Shown here: positions 46,078 through 55,103 of the stretch, piece by piece
Numbering within the stretch: the stretch's first letter is position 1
Layout of the letters: each line of letters begins with the position of its first letter
From: Cohnella terricola
GTDB lineage: Bacteria > Bacillota > Bacilli > Paenibacillales > Paenibacillaceae
Assembly: GCF_007786475.1 (NCBI RefSeq)
Contig: NZ_VNJJ01000005.1
Location: 358,134-422,133 of the forward strand
Direction of reading: 5' to 3'
DNA: 64,000 nucleotides
Position numbers and translations under genes: made by a program
The notes under the pieces: model-generated
Seen by the model: the letters and a program-made list of their open reading frames with translations, nothing else
Database searches by the model: none
Told to the model about the DNA's origin: nothing

Positions 46078-47031
46078 ATGAAATTATTGTTTATGGGAAC
46101 GCCGCAATTCGCCGTGCCTTCCCTCGCCGCCTTGTTGGAGCGGGGGTACGAGGTCGCGGCGGTCGTAACGCAGCCGGATCGGCCCAAAGGCCGAAAAAGG
46201 GAACTCACGCCATCCCCCGTCAAAGCGTTCGCTCTTGAGCGGGGATTGCAAGTATTGCAGCCAGAAAAGCTGCGTTCGCCTGAAGGCGTCGCCGCAGTGA
46301 CGGAGATCGCGCCGGACTTGATCGTAACAGCCGCCTATGGGCAAATCCTGCCGAAATCGGTATTGGAGCTGCCGCGTCTGGGGTGTATCAATGTACACGG
46401 ATCGCTGTTGCCCCGCTATCGCGGCGGAGCGCCGATCCAGAGATCGATCATCAACGGCGAGAAAGAAACAGGCGTTACGTTGATGTATATGGCCGAGGGC
46501 CTAGACACCGGGGACATGATCTCCAAAGTGGCCTTGCCGATTACGGACGAGGACACAGCGGGCACCATGTTCGATAAATTAAGTCTCGCGGGAGCGGATT
46601 TGCTGATCGAGTGGCTGCCCCGGCTTATCGAAGGTTCCGCGGGACGCACTCCTCAATCGGAGGAAGAGGCGTCTTACGCGCCGAATTTGACGCGTGAGGA
46701 CGAGAAACTCGATTGGAGCCGGGAATCGCGTGAGATCTTCAATCGCGTGAGGGGTTTGAATCCAATGGCCGGCGGTTTTACTTACCTGGACGGAGAAGTG
46801 TTCAAAGTGTGGGGTTGCCGGATACCGCAAAGCTCGGACGCGGTTCTTCATCCGGAGTGGACACCGCTTGTTCCAGGCTCCGTTCTGGAGGCGGGCAACT
46901 TCGGCATCCGCGTCCGAACGGGCGACGGCAGTATCGTGTTGACGGAAGTGCAGCCGGCCGGCAAAAAGGCGCTTCAAGCGACGGAGTTCGCCAAGGGCGC
47001 AAGGCTCGTTGCAGGTAAGGTGCTCGGGTGA
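46078..47031 (+). CDS. fmt: methionyl-tRNA formyltransferase
   Basis: A 317-residue enzyme formylating initiator Met-tRNA with 10-formyl-THF. Starts MKLLFMGTPQFAVPSL; catalytic region NVHGSLLPRYRGGAPIQ with Asn/His and SLLPRYRG loop; MYMAEGLDTGDM follows with the catalytic Asp. C-terminal tRNA-binding domain about 210-317. ATG at 46078 lies after GGATGGAGATTAGC; an upstream in-frame ATG (46066) lies inside def. Confidence 0.96.
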   Translation: MKLLFMGTPQFAVPSLAALLERGYEVAAVVTQPDRPKGRKRELTPSPVKAFALERGLQVLQPEKLRSPEGVAAVTEIAPDLIVTAAYGQILPKSVLELPRLGCINVHGSLLPRYRGGAPIQRSIINGEKETGVTLMYMAEGLDTGDMISKVALPITDEDTAGTMFDKLSLAGADLLIEWLPRLIEGSAGRTPQSEEEASYAPNLTREDEKLDWSRESREIFNRVRGLNPMAGGFTYLDGEVFKVWGCRIPQSSDAVLHPEWTPLVPGSVLEAGNFGIRVRTGDGSIVLTEVQPAGKKALQATEFAKGARLVAGKVLG

Positions 47032-47080
47032 ACCCGGGCACTTTTGCGTGTCTGGGAGAAATTAATGGATAAGGATGCGA

Positions 47081-48481
47081 ATGATGAACAAAACGAACCG
47101 ATTGCCCGGCGGCAAGCCGCAGGGCCCGCGCGAAGTCGCGATGAGCGTGCTGCACAATGTCGAGACGCGTGGAGCCTACAGCGGGCTGGAACTGAACCAG
47201 GCGCTGCAGGCGGCAGAACTGTCCCGGCCGGACGCGGCGCTGGCGACCGAATTGGTATACGGGACGATTCAACGGCTCAATACGATCGATTTCTCGCTGG
47301 GGAAACGGGTGAAGGGTTGGCCGAACAAGATCGATGCTTGGGTACGCAGCTTGCTAAGGCTAAGTTACTATCAGCTTCGCTGGCTTGAACGCATCCCCGC
47401 GCACGCCGCTGTGGATGAGGCGGTGCGGATCGCCAAGAAGAGAGGCCATGCGGGCATCGGCGGGTTGGTCAACGGCGTTCTGCGCGGCTTGCTGCGCGAC
47501 GGATTGGACACCGAGCTGCCGGCGAATCTGCCTGCGATCGAACGAATTTCTTTGCTTCACAGTCATCCGGAATGGTTGGTCGAACGTTGGGTTGCCGAAT
47601 TTGGCGAGTCGAAGGCTGAGGAGATTTGCGCGGCCAACAACGAACCGCCGCATGCTTCCGCAAGGGTAAACGAGATGAAGGGAACGCGGGAAGAGTTGCT
47701 CTCCAGGATGAAGGATGCGGGCATCGAAGCCGCTTCTTCACCGCTTGCGCGCGAGGGCGTGATCGCCGTTAAAGCTGGGAATCTCGGCCACTCCGTTTGG
47801 TATGAAGCCGGCGAGATGACGATCCAGGACGAAAGTTCGATGCTCGTCGCGGCTGTCGCCGATCCCCGGCCGGGCATGCGCGTGCTGGACTGCTGCGCGG
47901 CGCCTGGGGGCAAAACGACACATATGGCTGAGAGGATGCGGGGAGAAGGCGAGGTTATTGCCAATGACGTCCATCCGCATAAAGAGGCGCTAATCAAGCA
48001 GCAAGCGGAACGTTTGGGATTAAAGAACGTGCGGACGAAAACCGGGGACGCAATGAATCTGTCTGAAACCATCGAGCCGTTATCATGCGATGTCGTTCTG
48101 CTCGACGCGCCCTGCTCGGGGCTAGGCGTCATTCGCCGTAAGCCGGAGATCAAGTGGAATAAAACGGCGGACGACATTCGGAGTTTATCCAAGCTGCAGG
48201 GAAGGCTGCTTGAGCAAGCGGCATCCCTCGTCAAGCACGGGGGCATACTCGTGTATAGCACGTGCACGATCGCACCGGAAGAGAACGAGAATACAGTCCG
48301 AGCGTTTCTGGCGGATCGTCCCGATTTCGTGCTCGATACGGACTGGCCGGAAGATGTGCTATCGCCGCTGCGAGGTGCGGGAATCATACAAGAGCCCTTC
48401 ACAGGTATGATCCAGCTACTGCCGAACATGTTCGGCAGCGACGGATTCTTCATTGCCCGGATGCGGAAGCAATCAACATAA
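47081..48481 (+). CDS. rsmB: 16S rRNA (cytosine-967-C5) methyltransferase
   Basis: A 466-residue NOP2/Sun-type RNA m5C methyltransferase with an N-terminal NusB-like domain (about 12-140) and a C-terminal SAM domain. SAM-binding CCAAPGGKTTHMAE near 270, catalytic Cys in DAPCSGLGVIRRKPEIKW, second Cys in YSTCTIAPEEN. B. subtilis homologue YloM. Start is ambiguous among ATGs at 47075, 47081 and 47084; the ribosome site AAGGA at 47071 supports the latter two. Confidence 0.94.
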   Translation: MMNKTNRLPGGKPQGPREVAMSVLHNVETRGAYSGLELNQALQAAELSRPDAALATELVYGTIQRLNTIDFSLGKRVKGWPNKIDAWVRSLLRLSYYQLRWLERIPAHAAVDEAVRIAKKRGHAGIGGLVNGVLRGLLRDGLDTELPANLPAIERISLLHSHPEWLVERWVAEFGESKAEEICAANNEPPHASARVNEMKGTREELLSRMKDAGIEAASSPLAREGVIAVKAGNLGHSVWYEAGEMTIQDESSMLVAAVADPRPGMRVLDCCAAPGGKTTHMAERMRGEGEVIANDVHPHKEALIKQQAERLGLKNVRTKTGDAMNLSETIEPLSCDVVLLDAPCSGLGVIRRKPEIKWNKTADDIRSLSKLQGRLLEQAASLVKHGGILVYSTCTIAPEENENTVRAFLADRPDFVLDTDWPEDVLSPLRGAGIIQEPFTGMIQLLPNMFGSDGFFIARMRKQST

Positions 48482-48513
48482 ATTTATGGTAAAATGAACG
48501 AATGGTGGTGACA

Positions 48514-49578
48514 ATGTTGGAGAACGAAACGATAAAACCTTTTATTTACGACTTATCCCTGGAACAAATCCAGGATTGGATCAAAGAGCAAGGCGAGGCG
48601 GCTTTCCGGGCCGGTCAAATCTTCGATTGGCTGTACGTAAAAAGAGTAAGCTCCTTCGAAGAGATGACCAACTTGCCTAAATCCGTGCGCGAGAAATTGA
48701 ACGATGGCTTCCGCTTCGTCACGTTGACGGAGATTGCCAAGTTCGAATCGAAGGACGGCACGGTGAAGTTCCTGTTCGGTTTGCATGACAACCATGCGAT
48801 CGAGACGGTTATCATGAGGCACAACTACGGAAACAGCGTCTGCGTAACGACGCAGGTCGGCTGCCGGATCGGATGCACGTTTTGCGCTTCGACCCTAGGC
48901 GGGCTGAAACGGAATCTGACTCCGGGGGAGATCGTGGCGCAGGTTGTGCAAGCGCAGAAAATACTCGATCCCGAGAACGAGCGCGTATCCAGCATCGTGA
49001 TCATGGGATCGGGAGAACCTTTCGAGAACTACGATGCGACGATGGGCTTCCTTCGTACGATGATCCATCCGAAAGGGCTGAACATCGGCGCTAGACATAT
49101 CACAGTATCGACGAGCGGCATTGTTCCGAGCATGATCAAGTTCGCGGACGAGAACACGCAGATCAATCTTGCGATTTCGATCCACGCGCCGAACGATACG
49201 CTGCGCTCGAAGTTGATGCCGGTAAACAGACGGTTTCCTTTCGTGGACGTCATCAACGCGTGCAAATACTACATCGAGAAAACGGGCCGGCGCATTACGT
49301 TCGAATACGCGCTGATCGGCGGCGTCAACGATCGTCCGGAGCATGCGGAAGAGCTTGGAGAAGTGCTGAAGGACATGTTGTGCCACGTCAATCTGATTCC
49401 CGTGAACTATGTGCCCGAGCGCAATTACGTGAGAACGCCAAGGGACGATATTTTCGAATTCCAGCGGGTGCTTCAGAAGAAGAACGTGAACGTAACGATT
49501 CGCCGGGAGCAAGGCCACGATATTGCGGCTGCTTGCGGGCAATTGCGGGCGAAGCATATGGAGACGACGACGGGGTGA
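48514..49578 (+). CDS. rlmN: 23S rRNA (adenine-2503-C2) methyltransferase RlmN
   Basis: A 354-residue radical SAM enzyme methylating A2503 of 23S rRNA and A37 of some tRNAs. The radical-SAM cluster motif CRIGCTFC (C-x3-C-x2-C, about residues 115-122) is intact and the [16 protein letters not shown] context is typical; the dual-Cys mechanism needs C-terminal Cys in ACGQLRA. ATG at 48514 follows GGTGGTG; the ATG at 48502 has no site. Confidence 0.94.
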   Translation: MLENETIKPFIYDLSLEQIQDWIKEQGEAAFRAGQIFDWLYVKRVSSFEEMTNLPKSVREKLNDGFRFVTLTEIAKFESKDGTVKFLFGLHDNHAIETVIMRHNYGNSVCVTTQVGCRIGCTFCASTLGGLKRNLTPGEIVAQVVQAQKILDPENERVSSIVIMGSGEPFENYDATMGFLRTMIHPKGLNIGARHITVSTSGIVPSMIKFADENTQINLAISIHAPNDTLRSKLMPVNRRFPFVDVINACKYYIEKTGRRITFEYALIGGVNDRPEHAEELGEVLKDMLCHVNLIPVNYVPERNYVRTPRDDIFEFQRVLQKKNVNVTIRREQGHDIAAACGQLRAKHMETTTG

Positions 49579-49581
49579 TAT

Positions 49582-50352
49582 GTGTTGAGAACGGTATTGC
49601 AAAGTCATGTCGGCAAAGTCAGGCAAGTTAATGAAGATCAGGCTTGGAGCGGCAGGTTGGCCGGAGGATTGACGGCGGCGATCGTCGCCGACGGTATGGG
49701 AGGTCATCGCGCCGGAGACGTGGCAAGCTCCTTGGCCGTAGACAGTCTGGTGCAATCGTTGCAATCGTGGGGCGACGCGGCTTCCGTTAAGGAAGGCGCG
49801 CCGGCGCTGAAGGAAATGATTCGCAAAGCCAATAAAGTCGTCTTCGAGACGGCTTCCCTTAACGAGCAGTACCATAATATGGGGACAACCGTCGTCATCG
49901 TTCTGATGGACGGGAACGCCGGATTGGTCGGCCATATCGGCGACAGCAGGGCTTACCGACTGCGCGAAGGCCGGCTGGAGCAATTGACTGAGGATCATAC
50001 GCTTGTCAACGAGCTAACCAAGTCGGGACAGATTAGCCCCGAGGAAGCTGCAGTTCATCCGCGAAGGAACGTTCTGACGAGAGCGCTGGGAACGGATCGG
50101 GAAGTCGAAGCCGACATTCAACTGATCGAATGGCGCGACGGAGACGTTCTTCTACTATGCAGTGACGGGCTTAGCGGATTGGTCGAGCCCGCCGATGTAC
50201 AGGCTACGCTCGAAGCTTCCGGTTTTGTTCTCGAGCAGCAGGCGCAAAGGCTTATCGATCTGGCGCTTACAGCGGGCGGAGACGACAACATTACCGTCGT
50301 TCTGGTCGCGGACGATAGCAGATCTTACGCCGCGGGAGGGGAATCGGCATGA
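49582..50352 (+). CDS. prpC: PP2C-type Ser/Thr phosphatase PrpC
   Basis: A 256-residue PPM phosphatase opposing PrkC. Metal-binding motifs: NEDQAW near 17, ADGMGGHRAGD near 36, GDSRAYRLREG near 119, CSDGLSG near 193 and GGDDNITVVLV near 232. The start is GTG 49582 or TTG 49585; the GGGGTGAT site lies very close. It ends in an ATGA overlap with prkC, tightly coupling kinase and phosphatase. Confidence 0.95.
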   Translation: MLRTVLQSHVGKVRQVNEDQAWSGRLAGGLTAAIVADGMGGHRAGDVASSLAVDSLVQSLQSWGDAASVKEGAPALKEMIRKANKVVFETASLNEQYHNMGTTVVIVLMDGNAGLVGHIGDSRAYRLREGRLEQLTEDHTLVNELTKSGQISPEEAAVHPRRNVLTRALGTDREVEADIQLIEWRDGDVLLLCSDGLSGLVEPADVQATLEASGFVLEQQAQRLIDLALTAGGDDNITVVLVADDSRSYAAGGESA

Positions 50353-52427
50353 TCGGACATACGCTAAGCGGACGTTACGAATTGCTGGCCCGGGTCGGTG
50401 GCGGAGGCATGGCTCTCGTCTATAAAGCTCGCGATCTATTGCTTAATCGTTACGTAGCCGTAAAGGTATTACGCCAGCAATTTACTCACGACGAAGAGTT
50501 CGTCAAGCGATTCCGCCGGGAAGCGCAAGCGGCCGCGTCACTATCGCATCCGAACATCGTCAGCATCTACGACGTCGGACAAGTCGACGATACCCATTAC
50601 ATCGTCATGGAATATATCGACGGCGCCAATCTTAACGAAATCATTCGCGAACGGGCTCCATTTCAAGCGGACGAAGCGGTCAAGATCACCGCGCAAATCT
50701 GCGACGCGTTGGAACATGCCCACCAGAACCAAATTATTCATCGCGACATTAAGCCTCATAATATATTGATCGGCAACAACGGAAGGGTGAAAGTGACGGA
50801 CTTCGGCATCGCCCGCGCCGTCACTTCGTCCACGATTACTCAGACGGGTTCGGTGATCGGCTCCGTTCATTATTTCTCCCCCGAACACGCCAAAGGAGTG
50901 GCTACGGGAGAGAAGTCCGATCTGTACTCGCTCGGCATCGTGCTCTATCAGATGCTGACCGGAAGATTGCCGTTCCTCGGCGAGAGTCCGATCAGCGTGG
51001 CGCTAAAGCATCTGCAGGAGCCGTTCGAACAGCCGCGCAAGGTGAACCCTCACATTCCGCAAAGCGTGGAGAACGTCATTCTGCGGGCGATGCGCAAAAA
51101 TCCGCACGAGCGTTACCAATCCGCAAGGGAAATGATGCGGGATCTGGAAACTTGCTTGCAGCCGCAGCGTTTGAACGAGCCCGCATTGTCCTATCTCAGC
51201 GACGAGGAAGACGAGGCGGACAAGACGAAGGTCGTACCGGCTCTCCGGCCGGATATGCGCAACACGATCGAAGCGCCGGCTGTGAAAGTGTCGACCTCAG
51301 AAGAACGCTGGAACGGCGAAGAATCCGAAGGGCGCAAGCGCAAATGGGTGCTGCCGACGGTTCTTGGAACGATGGCTATCGTCCTGATCGGCGTGCTCAT
51401 CTGGGCGGTGTCGATGCTGAAGCACGAGACGGGAACCAAGGATATTATGGTGCCGAACGTGATCGGCGAACAAGAGCAACAAGCGAAAGATAAATTGATT
51501 GAAGCCGGATTCACGATTATGGACCCGATCCTATATGTAGTGCCGGAAGATTCTAAAGACGTCGGCTTAGTCATCGACCAGTCGAAGAAGGACATGGAGG
51601 CCAAAGAAGGTTCGCCGATCCAATTGACCGTAGGCAAGAAGAAGGATCTGCCTGAGATGCCCGATCTGACCGGCATGAAGCTTGATGAGGCGAAGGAAGC
51701 ACTGAGCGCGCTAGGCGTCAAAGAAGGCAATATACGCACGAAGGAAGTCTATGATGCAAGCGAACCGGGGACTGTTATCAAGCAGACGCCAAACCCTGTA
51801 GATCCGTTCGATCCCACCGAATCTGTCGTCAATCTGACGATCAGCCAAGGCGAGGAGAAGCACGCGATGCCGAAGCTGATCGACAGGATGGAGGACGACG
51901 CCAGGCTGTTGATCGAAAAAAGCAATCTGAAGCTGGAAGAGATCATTCGCGAACCTAGCTATACGATGCCTAAGGGCAAGGTGTTCAGGCAGTTTCCGTT
52001 GGATGAGAACGAGCTGGTCGCGCCGCAAACGGGAGTGAAGATCTGGGTCAGCAGCGGTTATCCGGACGATGCCAAGAAGCAGCCGCTGACCGTTACGGTG
52101 TCTCCGGCGGTCGACGGGCAAGTAAGCAAAATCCAGATTACGTATTCCGATGCGACCGGAGACAACATTCAACTGGATCCGATCAAAATCAGCAGAACGA
52201 CGTCCATTCCGGTAACGCTTATTCTATCGCCGGACAAAGACGGCGTAATTACCATCATTCGCGACGGCCAATTCCTGAAGTCCGAGACGATCCCGTATTT
52301 CTATCATCCGGCGTCGGCGACGCCGAACGTCAATACGGATAACGAGACACCTCCCGCTACCAACGAAATCCCCGTAGATCAAGGACTTACGGATTCGTCA
52401 GGCGAAGGGAGCCCCGATCCGCAATAA
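50349..52427 (+). CDS. prkC: Ser/Thr protein kinase PrkC with PASTA domains
   Basis: A 692-residue membrane kinase sensing muropeptides and wall state. Cytosolic kinase domain (about 8-275): glycine loop ARVGGGGMALVYKA, HRDIKPHN near 130 (catalytic Asp) and DFGIA near 151. Acidic juxtamembrane stretch, then one membrane segment about 333-357 (VLPTVLGTMAIVLIGVLIWA). Three PASTA domains outside (about 362-430, 431-500, 502-568), then a final domain of about 120 residues ending in a Pro/Thr-rich tail. In B. subtilis it acts in germination and stationary-phase physiology. Confidence 0.96.
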   Translation: MIGHTLSGRYELLARVGGGGMALVYKARDLLLNRYVAVKVLRQQFTHDEEFVKRFRREAQAAASLSHPNIVSIYDVGQVDDTHYIVMEYIDGANLNEIIRERAPFQADEAVKITAQICDALEHAHQNQIIHRDIKPHNILIGNNGRVKVTDFGIARAVTSSTITQTGSVIGSVHYFSPEHAKGVATGEKSDLYSLGIVLYQMLTGRLPFLGESPISVALKHLQEPFEQPRKVNPHIPQSVENVILRAMRKNPHERYQSAREMMRDLETCLQPQRLNEPALSYLSDEEDEADKTKVVPALRPDMRNTIEAPAVKVSTSEERWNGEESEGRKRKWVLPTVLGTMAIVLIGVLIWAVSMLKHETGTKDIMVPNVIGEQEQQAKDKLIEAGFTIMDPILYVVPEDSKDVGLVIDQSKKDMEAKEGSPIQLTVGKKKDLPEMPDLTGMKLDEAKEALSALGVKEGNIRTKEVYDASEPGTVIKQTPNPVDPFDPTESVVNLTISQGEEKHAMPKLIDRMEDDARLLIEKSNLKLEEIIREPSYTMPKGKVFRQFPLDENELVAPQTGVKIWVSSGYPDDAKKQPLTVTVSPAVDGQVSKIQITYSDATGDNIQLDPIKISRTTSIPVTLILSPDKDGVITIIRDGQFLKSETIPYFYHPASATPNVNTDNETPPATNEIPVDQGLTDSSGEGSPDPQ

Positions 52428-52483
52428 AGCTTAAAGCCATGATCGCAAAGCCGATTCGGGATAGGAAAAGGAGATGTTTCTGA

Positions 52484-53389
52484 GTGCCCGAGGGCATCAT
52501 CGTTAAAGCATTAAGCGGTTATTACTACGTCCAGGATTTCGATGGCGGAGCTCCGGTTCAATGCCGGGGCCGAGGCATCTTCAAGAAGCGGGGCGAATCG
52601 CCGCTCGTCGGCGATCGCGTCGTGTACAGCTGCACGGAGAACGGGGAAGGCGCGGTAGAAGAAATTCTGCCGCGATCTTCCGAATTGATCCGCCCTCCGA
52701 TCGCGAACGCCGGTTTGGCGGTACTCGTCTTTTCCGTCGTGCGTCCGGAGCTTAATATCGCATTGTTGGACAAGTTTCTTGTCCATATCGAGCATGCCGG
52801 CTTGGATGTCATAATCGTCCTTACGAAACTGGACCGCATTCCGGAAGGGGAAGAAGGAGAGGGCATCCGCAGCGCCGTGAAGGAAGCTAACGAGCTCTAT
52901 TCCTCTATCGGTTACCGGGTGCTTCTAACGAGCGCTCATAAAGGCGAAGGCCTGGAGGAGCTCAGGGCGTCCCTGGCAGGCCATATCAACGTGCTCGCGG
53001 GGCAATCTGGCGTCGGCAAGTCTTCCTTGGTGAACGCACTCGTGCCCGGCCTTAAGCTCGAGACGAACGAGATCAGCACAAAGCTAGGCCGAGGCAAGCA
53101 TACGACCCGGCATGTGGAGCTTGTCTCGGTTCCGGGCGGAGGATACATGGCCGATACGCCGGGGTTCAGCCAATTGGACTTCGCGGAGCTCGGAATCGAC
53201 GAGATCGGGTCGTGCTTTCGCGAATTCGCGGAATGGTCATCATCGTGCAAGTTCCGCGGGTGTACGCATACCCACGAGCCGCAGTGCGCGGTGTTAAAGG
53301 CGAAGGAACAAGGGTTAATCGCCCAAAGCCGTTACGACAACTACGTTGGTTTTATGGCAGAATGGAAAGAGATAAAGCGGAGGTACTAA
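52484..53389 (+). CDS. rsgA: ribosome small subunit-dependent GTPase A
   Basis: A 301-residue circularly permuted GTPase that checks late 30S maturation. Order: OB fold (about 1-65), G4 TKLD, G1 GQSGVGKSSLVNAL near 168, G3 DTPGF near 224, then a Zn module SCKFRGCTHTHEPQC near 262. GTG start at 52484, ten bases after AAAAGGAG. Followed after one base by rpe. Confidence 0.95.
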   Translation: MPEGIIVKALSGYYYVQDFDGGAPVQCRGRGIFKKRGESPLVGDRVVYSCTENGEGAVEEILPRSSELIRPPIANAGLAVLVFSVVRPELNIALLDKFLVHIEHAGLDVIIVLTKLDRIPEGEEGEGIRSAVKEANELYSSIGYRVLLTSAHKGEGLEELRASLAGHINVLAGQSGVGKSSLVNALVPGLKLETNEISTKLGRGKHTTRHVELVSVPGGGYMADTPGFSQLDFAELGIDEIGSCFREFAEWSSSCKFRGCTHTHEPQCAVLKAKEQGLIAQSRYDNYVGFMAEWKEIKRRY

Positions 53390-53390
53390 C

Positions 53391-54035
53391 ATGACAATTA
53401 TTGCGCCCTCGATTCTGGCTTCTGACTTTTCTGTGCTGGGGGACGAAATTCGCAGCATAGAAGCCGCAGGAGCGGATTGGGTTCATATCGATATTATGGA
53501 TGGTCACTTCGTCCCGAACCTGACGTTCGGTCCTCCGATCGTAGACATGATCCGTCCGGTGACGAAAATGTTGTTCGACGTTCATCTAATGGTCGAGAAT
53601 CCGCAATCTTTGTTTCCGGCTTTGGCCGCGGCAGGCGCTGACCGGGTGACGGTCCATCCCGAAGCTTGCGTCCATCTGCACCGGACGCTGACGGAAGCTC
53701 GCGAGCTAGGCATGAAAGCTGGAGTAGCCTTAAATCCGCATACGCCGTTATCCGTGCTTGAATACATGTTGGATGAAATCGACCTCATTCTCATTATGAC
53801 GATCAATCCGGGATTCGGCGGCCAGAGCTTCTTGCCGGCCATGTTGCCGAAGCTTCGCGATTTGCGCGACATGCTGAAGCGACACGGAAGGGAAGATATA
53901 TTCGTGCAAGTGGACGGCGGGATCAACGCCACGACTGCCGGTCTCGTCAAGGAAGCGGGCGCGAACTCTCTGGTGGCGGGCACTTATATTTTCGGAAGCG
54001 AGGACCGCGCTGCGGCGATAGCGTCTTTGCGATAA
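53391..54035 (+). CDS. rpe: ribulose-phosphate 3-epimerase
   Basis: A 214-residue TIM-barrel enzyme interconverting ribulose 5-phosphate and xylulose 5-phosphate. Metal and catalytic sites: APSILASDFSVLG, HIDIMDGHFVPN, HLMVENP, MTINPGFGGQSF, VDGGINA and the phosphate loop LVAGTYIFG. In B. subtilis thiN comes next; here 136 bases of non-coding DNA and spoVM follow. Confidence 0.96.
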   Translation: MTIIAPSILASDFSVLGDEIRSIEAAGADWVHIDIMDGHFVPNLTFGPPIVDMIRPVTKMLFDVHLMVENPQSLFPALAAAGADRVTVHPEACVHLHRTLTEARELGMKAGVALNPHTPLSVLEYMLDEIDLILIMTINPGFGGQSFLPAMLPKLRDLRDMLKRHGREDIFVQVDGGINATTAGLVKEAGANSLVAGTYIFGSEDRAAAIASLR

Positions 54036-54075
54036 AAGTAATTGCATTAGTTAATTGTCCTTGGGCGTTTGCCTG

Positions 54076-54105
54076 GTATAGGACAAAACAGCCTTCGCAT
54101 ACATT
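54076..54105 (+). promoter_or_regulatory. sigma-E-like promoter of spoVM
   Basis: CATACATT at 54098-54105 matches the sigma-E -10 consensus CATACAnT exactly. GTATAGG, 15 bases upstream, is a partial -35. spoVM is known to be mother-cell sigma-E dependent in B. subtilis. Confidence 0.65.
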
Positions 54106-54171
54106 GAATCAGTAGCGGGTTTCGGTAGAGGAAGCCGGCAAGGTTTCAGCCTGCGGAGGAGGGATGGGACG

Positions 54172-54252
54172 ATGAAATTTTACACCATCAAGCTGCCGAA
54201 ATTTCTGGGCGGCTTCGTCAAAGCGATTCTCAACACTTTTCAAAAAAATTGA
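54172..54252 (+). CDS. spoVM: stage V sporulation protein M (26 residues)
   Basis: A 26-residue amphipathic helix protein: MKFYTIKLPKFLGG is identical to B. subtilis SpoVM, followed by a variant tail FVKAILNTFQKN. SpoVM recognises the convex forespore membrane and anchors SpoIVA for coat assembly. The conserved Pro-9 that shapes its curvature preference is present. A very strong site GCGGAGGAGGG precedes the ATG, and a sigma-E-like promoter lies upstream. Position after rpe and before rpmB agrees with B. subtilis. Confidence 0.95.
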   Translation: MKFYTIKLPKFLGGFVKAILNTFQKN

Positions 54253-54279
54253 TTTGACGCCTTGTAGGCAACAACAAAC

Positions 54280-54315
54280 AAAAAAAGACCGTCAGGATCG
54301 CCTGACGGTTTTTCT
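54280..54315. terminator. bidirectional terminator between spoVM and rpmB
   Basis: AAAGACCGTCAGG/CCTGACGGTTTTT stem with 4-base loop; A-run and T-run on the two sides serve both strands. Confidence 0.9.
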
Positions 54316-54327
54316 TCATGAAAAGTC

Positions 54328-54516
54328 TTACACGCGCGTTACTGCTCCGGATTTCAGAGCTTTGGTGCTGACATAAACGCGTTTCGGTTTGCCGTTCACC
54401 AGGATGCGCACTTTTTGCACGTTAACCCCCCAAGTACGGCGGGATGTGTTGTTCGCGTGAGATTTGTGATTGCCGGTTCCCGGCGTCTTCCCTGTGATAT
54501 AACATTTACGAGCCAT
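54328..54516 (-). CDS. rpmB: 50S ribosomal protein L28
   Basis: A 62-residue L28: [16 protein letters not shown], then [19 protein letters not shown] and [14 protein letters not shown]. It is on the opposite strand to its neighbours as in B. subtilis. GGGAGGTG gives the start. Only one Cys is present, so it is the zinc-free form. Confidence 0.97.
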   Translation of the reverse strand: MARKCYITGKTPGTGNHKSHANNTSRRTWGVNVQKVRILVNGKPKRVYVSTKALKSGAVTRV

Positions 54517-54558
54517 TAAAAATACACCTCCCTGCCACGTCCATACAAATACTTCACT

Positions 54559-54588
54559 ATATTATCACACCGGCATGCCCGGATGCAA
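54559..54588 (-). promoter_or_regulatory. rpmB promoter
   Basis: Minus strand TTGCAT (54583-54588), 18 bases, TAATAT (54559-54564). Confidence 0.55.
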
Positions 54589-54649
54589 CGGGAAAAGCGC
54601 ATATACGCGGCTTTTGCGGATTAATCGCGAGATTTGTCCGGATAACGGC

Positions 54650-54678
54650 TTCATTCTCCCGTTTTTTTATAGTACAAT
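54650..54678 (+). promoter_or_regulatory. candidate yloU promoter
   Basis: TACAAT at 54673-54678 about 42 bases before the start; the -35 TTCATT (17 bases upstream) is weak. Confidence 0.45.
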
Positions 54679-54719
54679 GAAGTATGGTCCATAATAAAGG
54701 CATAAAGGAGTGAATTTCC

Positions 54720-55079
54720 ATGCCTCTGCAGCTCGTCTCGGAGAACGGAAAGATTGATGTCGCGGATCAAGTCATCGCTGTGATTGCCGGTTCGGCGGCA
54801 TTGGACTGTTATGGACTGGTCGGCATGGCATCTCGTAAAGGTTTGAAGGATGGGATCGCCGAACTGCTCGGACGCGAAAACTTGTCCAGGGGAGTGGAAG
54901 TTCGCCATGAGGGAGAACTGGTCCATCTCGATCTTTACGTCATCGTAAGCTACGGAACCAAAATTTCCGAGGTAGCCCATAATATCCAATCGAAGGTCAA
55001 ATACGTACTGGAAGAAGTCGTTGGATTAGAGGTTGACCAAGTGAACGTGAACGTTCAGGGAGTTCGGGTGTTGAAGTAG
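54720..55079 (+). CDS. yloU: Asp23/Gls24 family protein YloU
   Basis: A 119-residue Asp23/Gls24 protein like the one at 16735: KIDVADQVIAVIAGSAALDCYG at the start and VDQVNVNVQGVRVLK at the end. In B. subtilis YloU precedes YloV (FakA), as here, suggesting a link between membrane lipid supply and envelope stress. AAAGGAGTG gives the start. It ends 24 bases before fakA. Confidence 0.92.
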   Translation: MPLQLVSENGKIDVADQVIAVIAGSAALDCYGLVGMASRKGLKDGIAELLGRENLSRGVEVRHEGELVHLDLYVIVSYGTKISEVAHNIQSKVKYVLEEVVGLEVDQVNVNVQGVRVLK

Positions 55080-55103
55080 CTTATAAGGAAGGGGATTTCT
55101 TCA

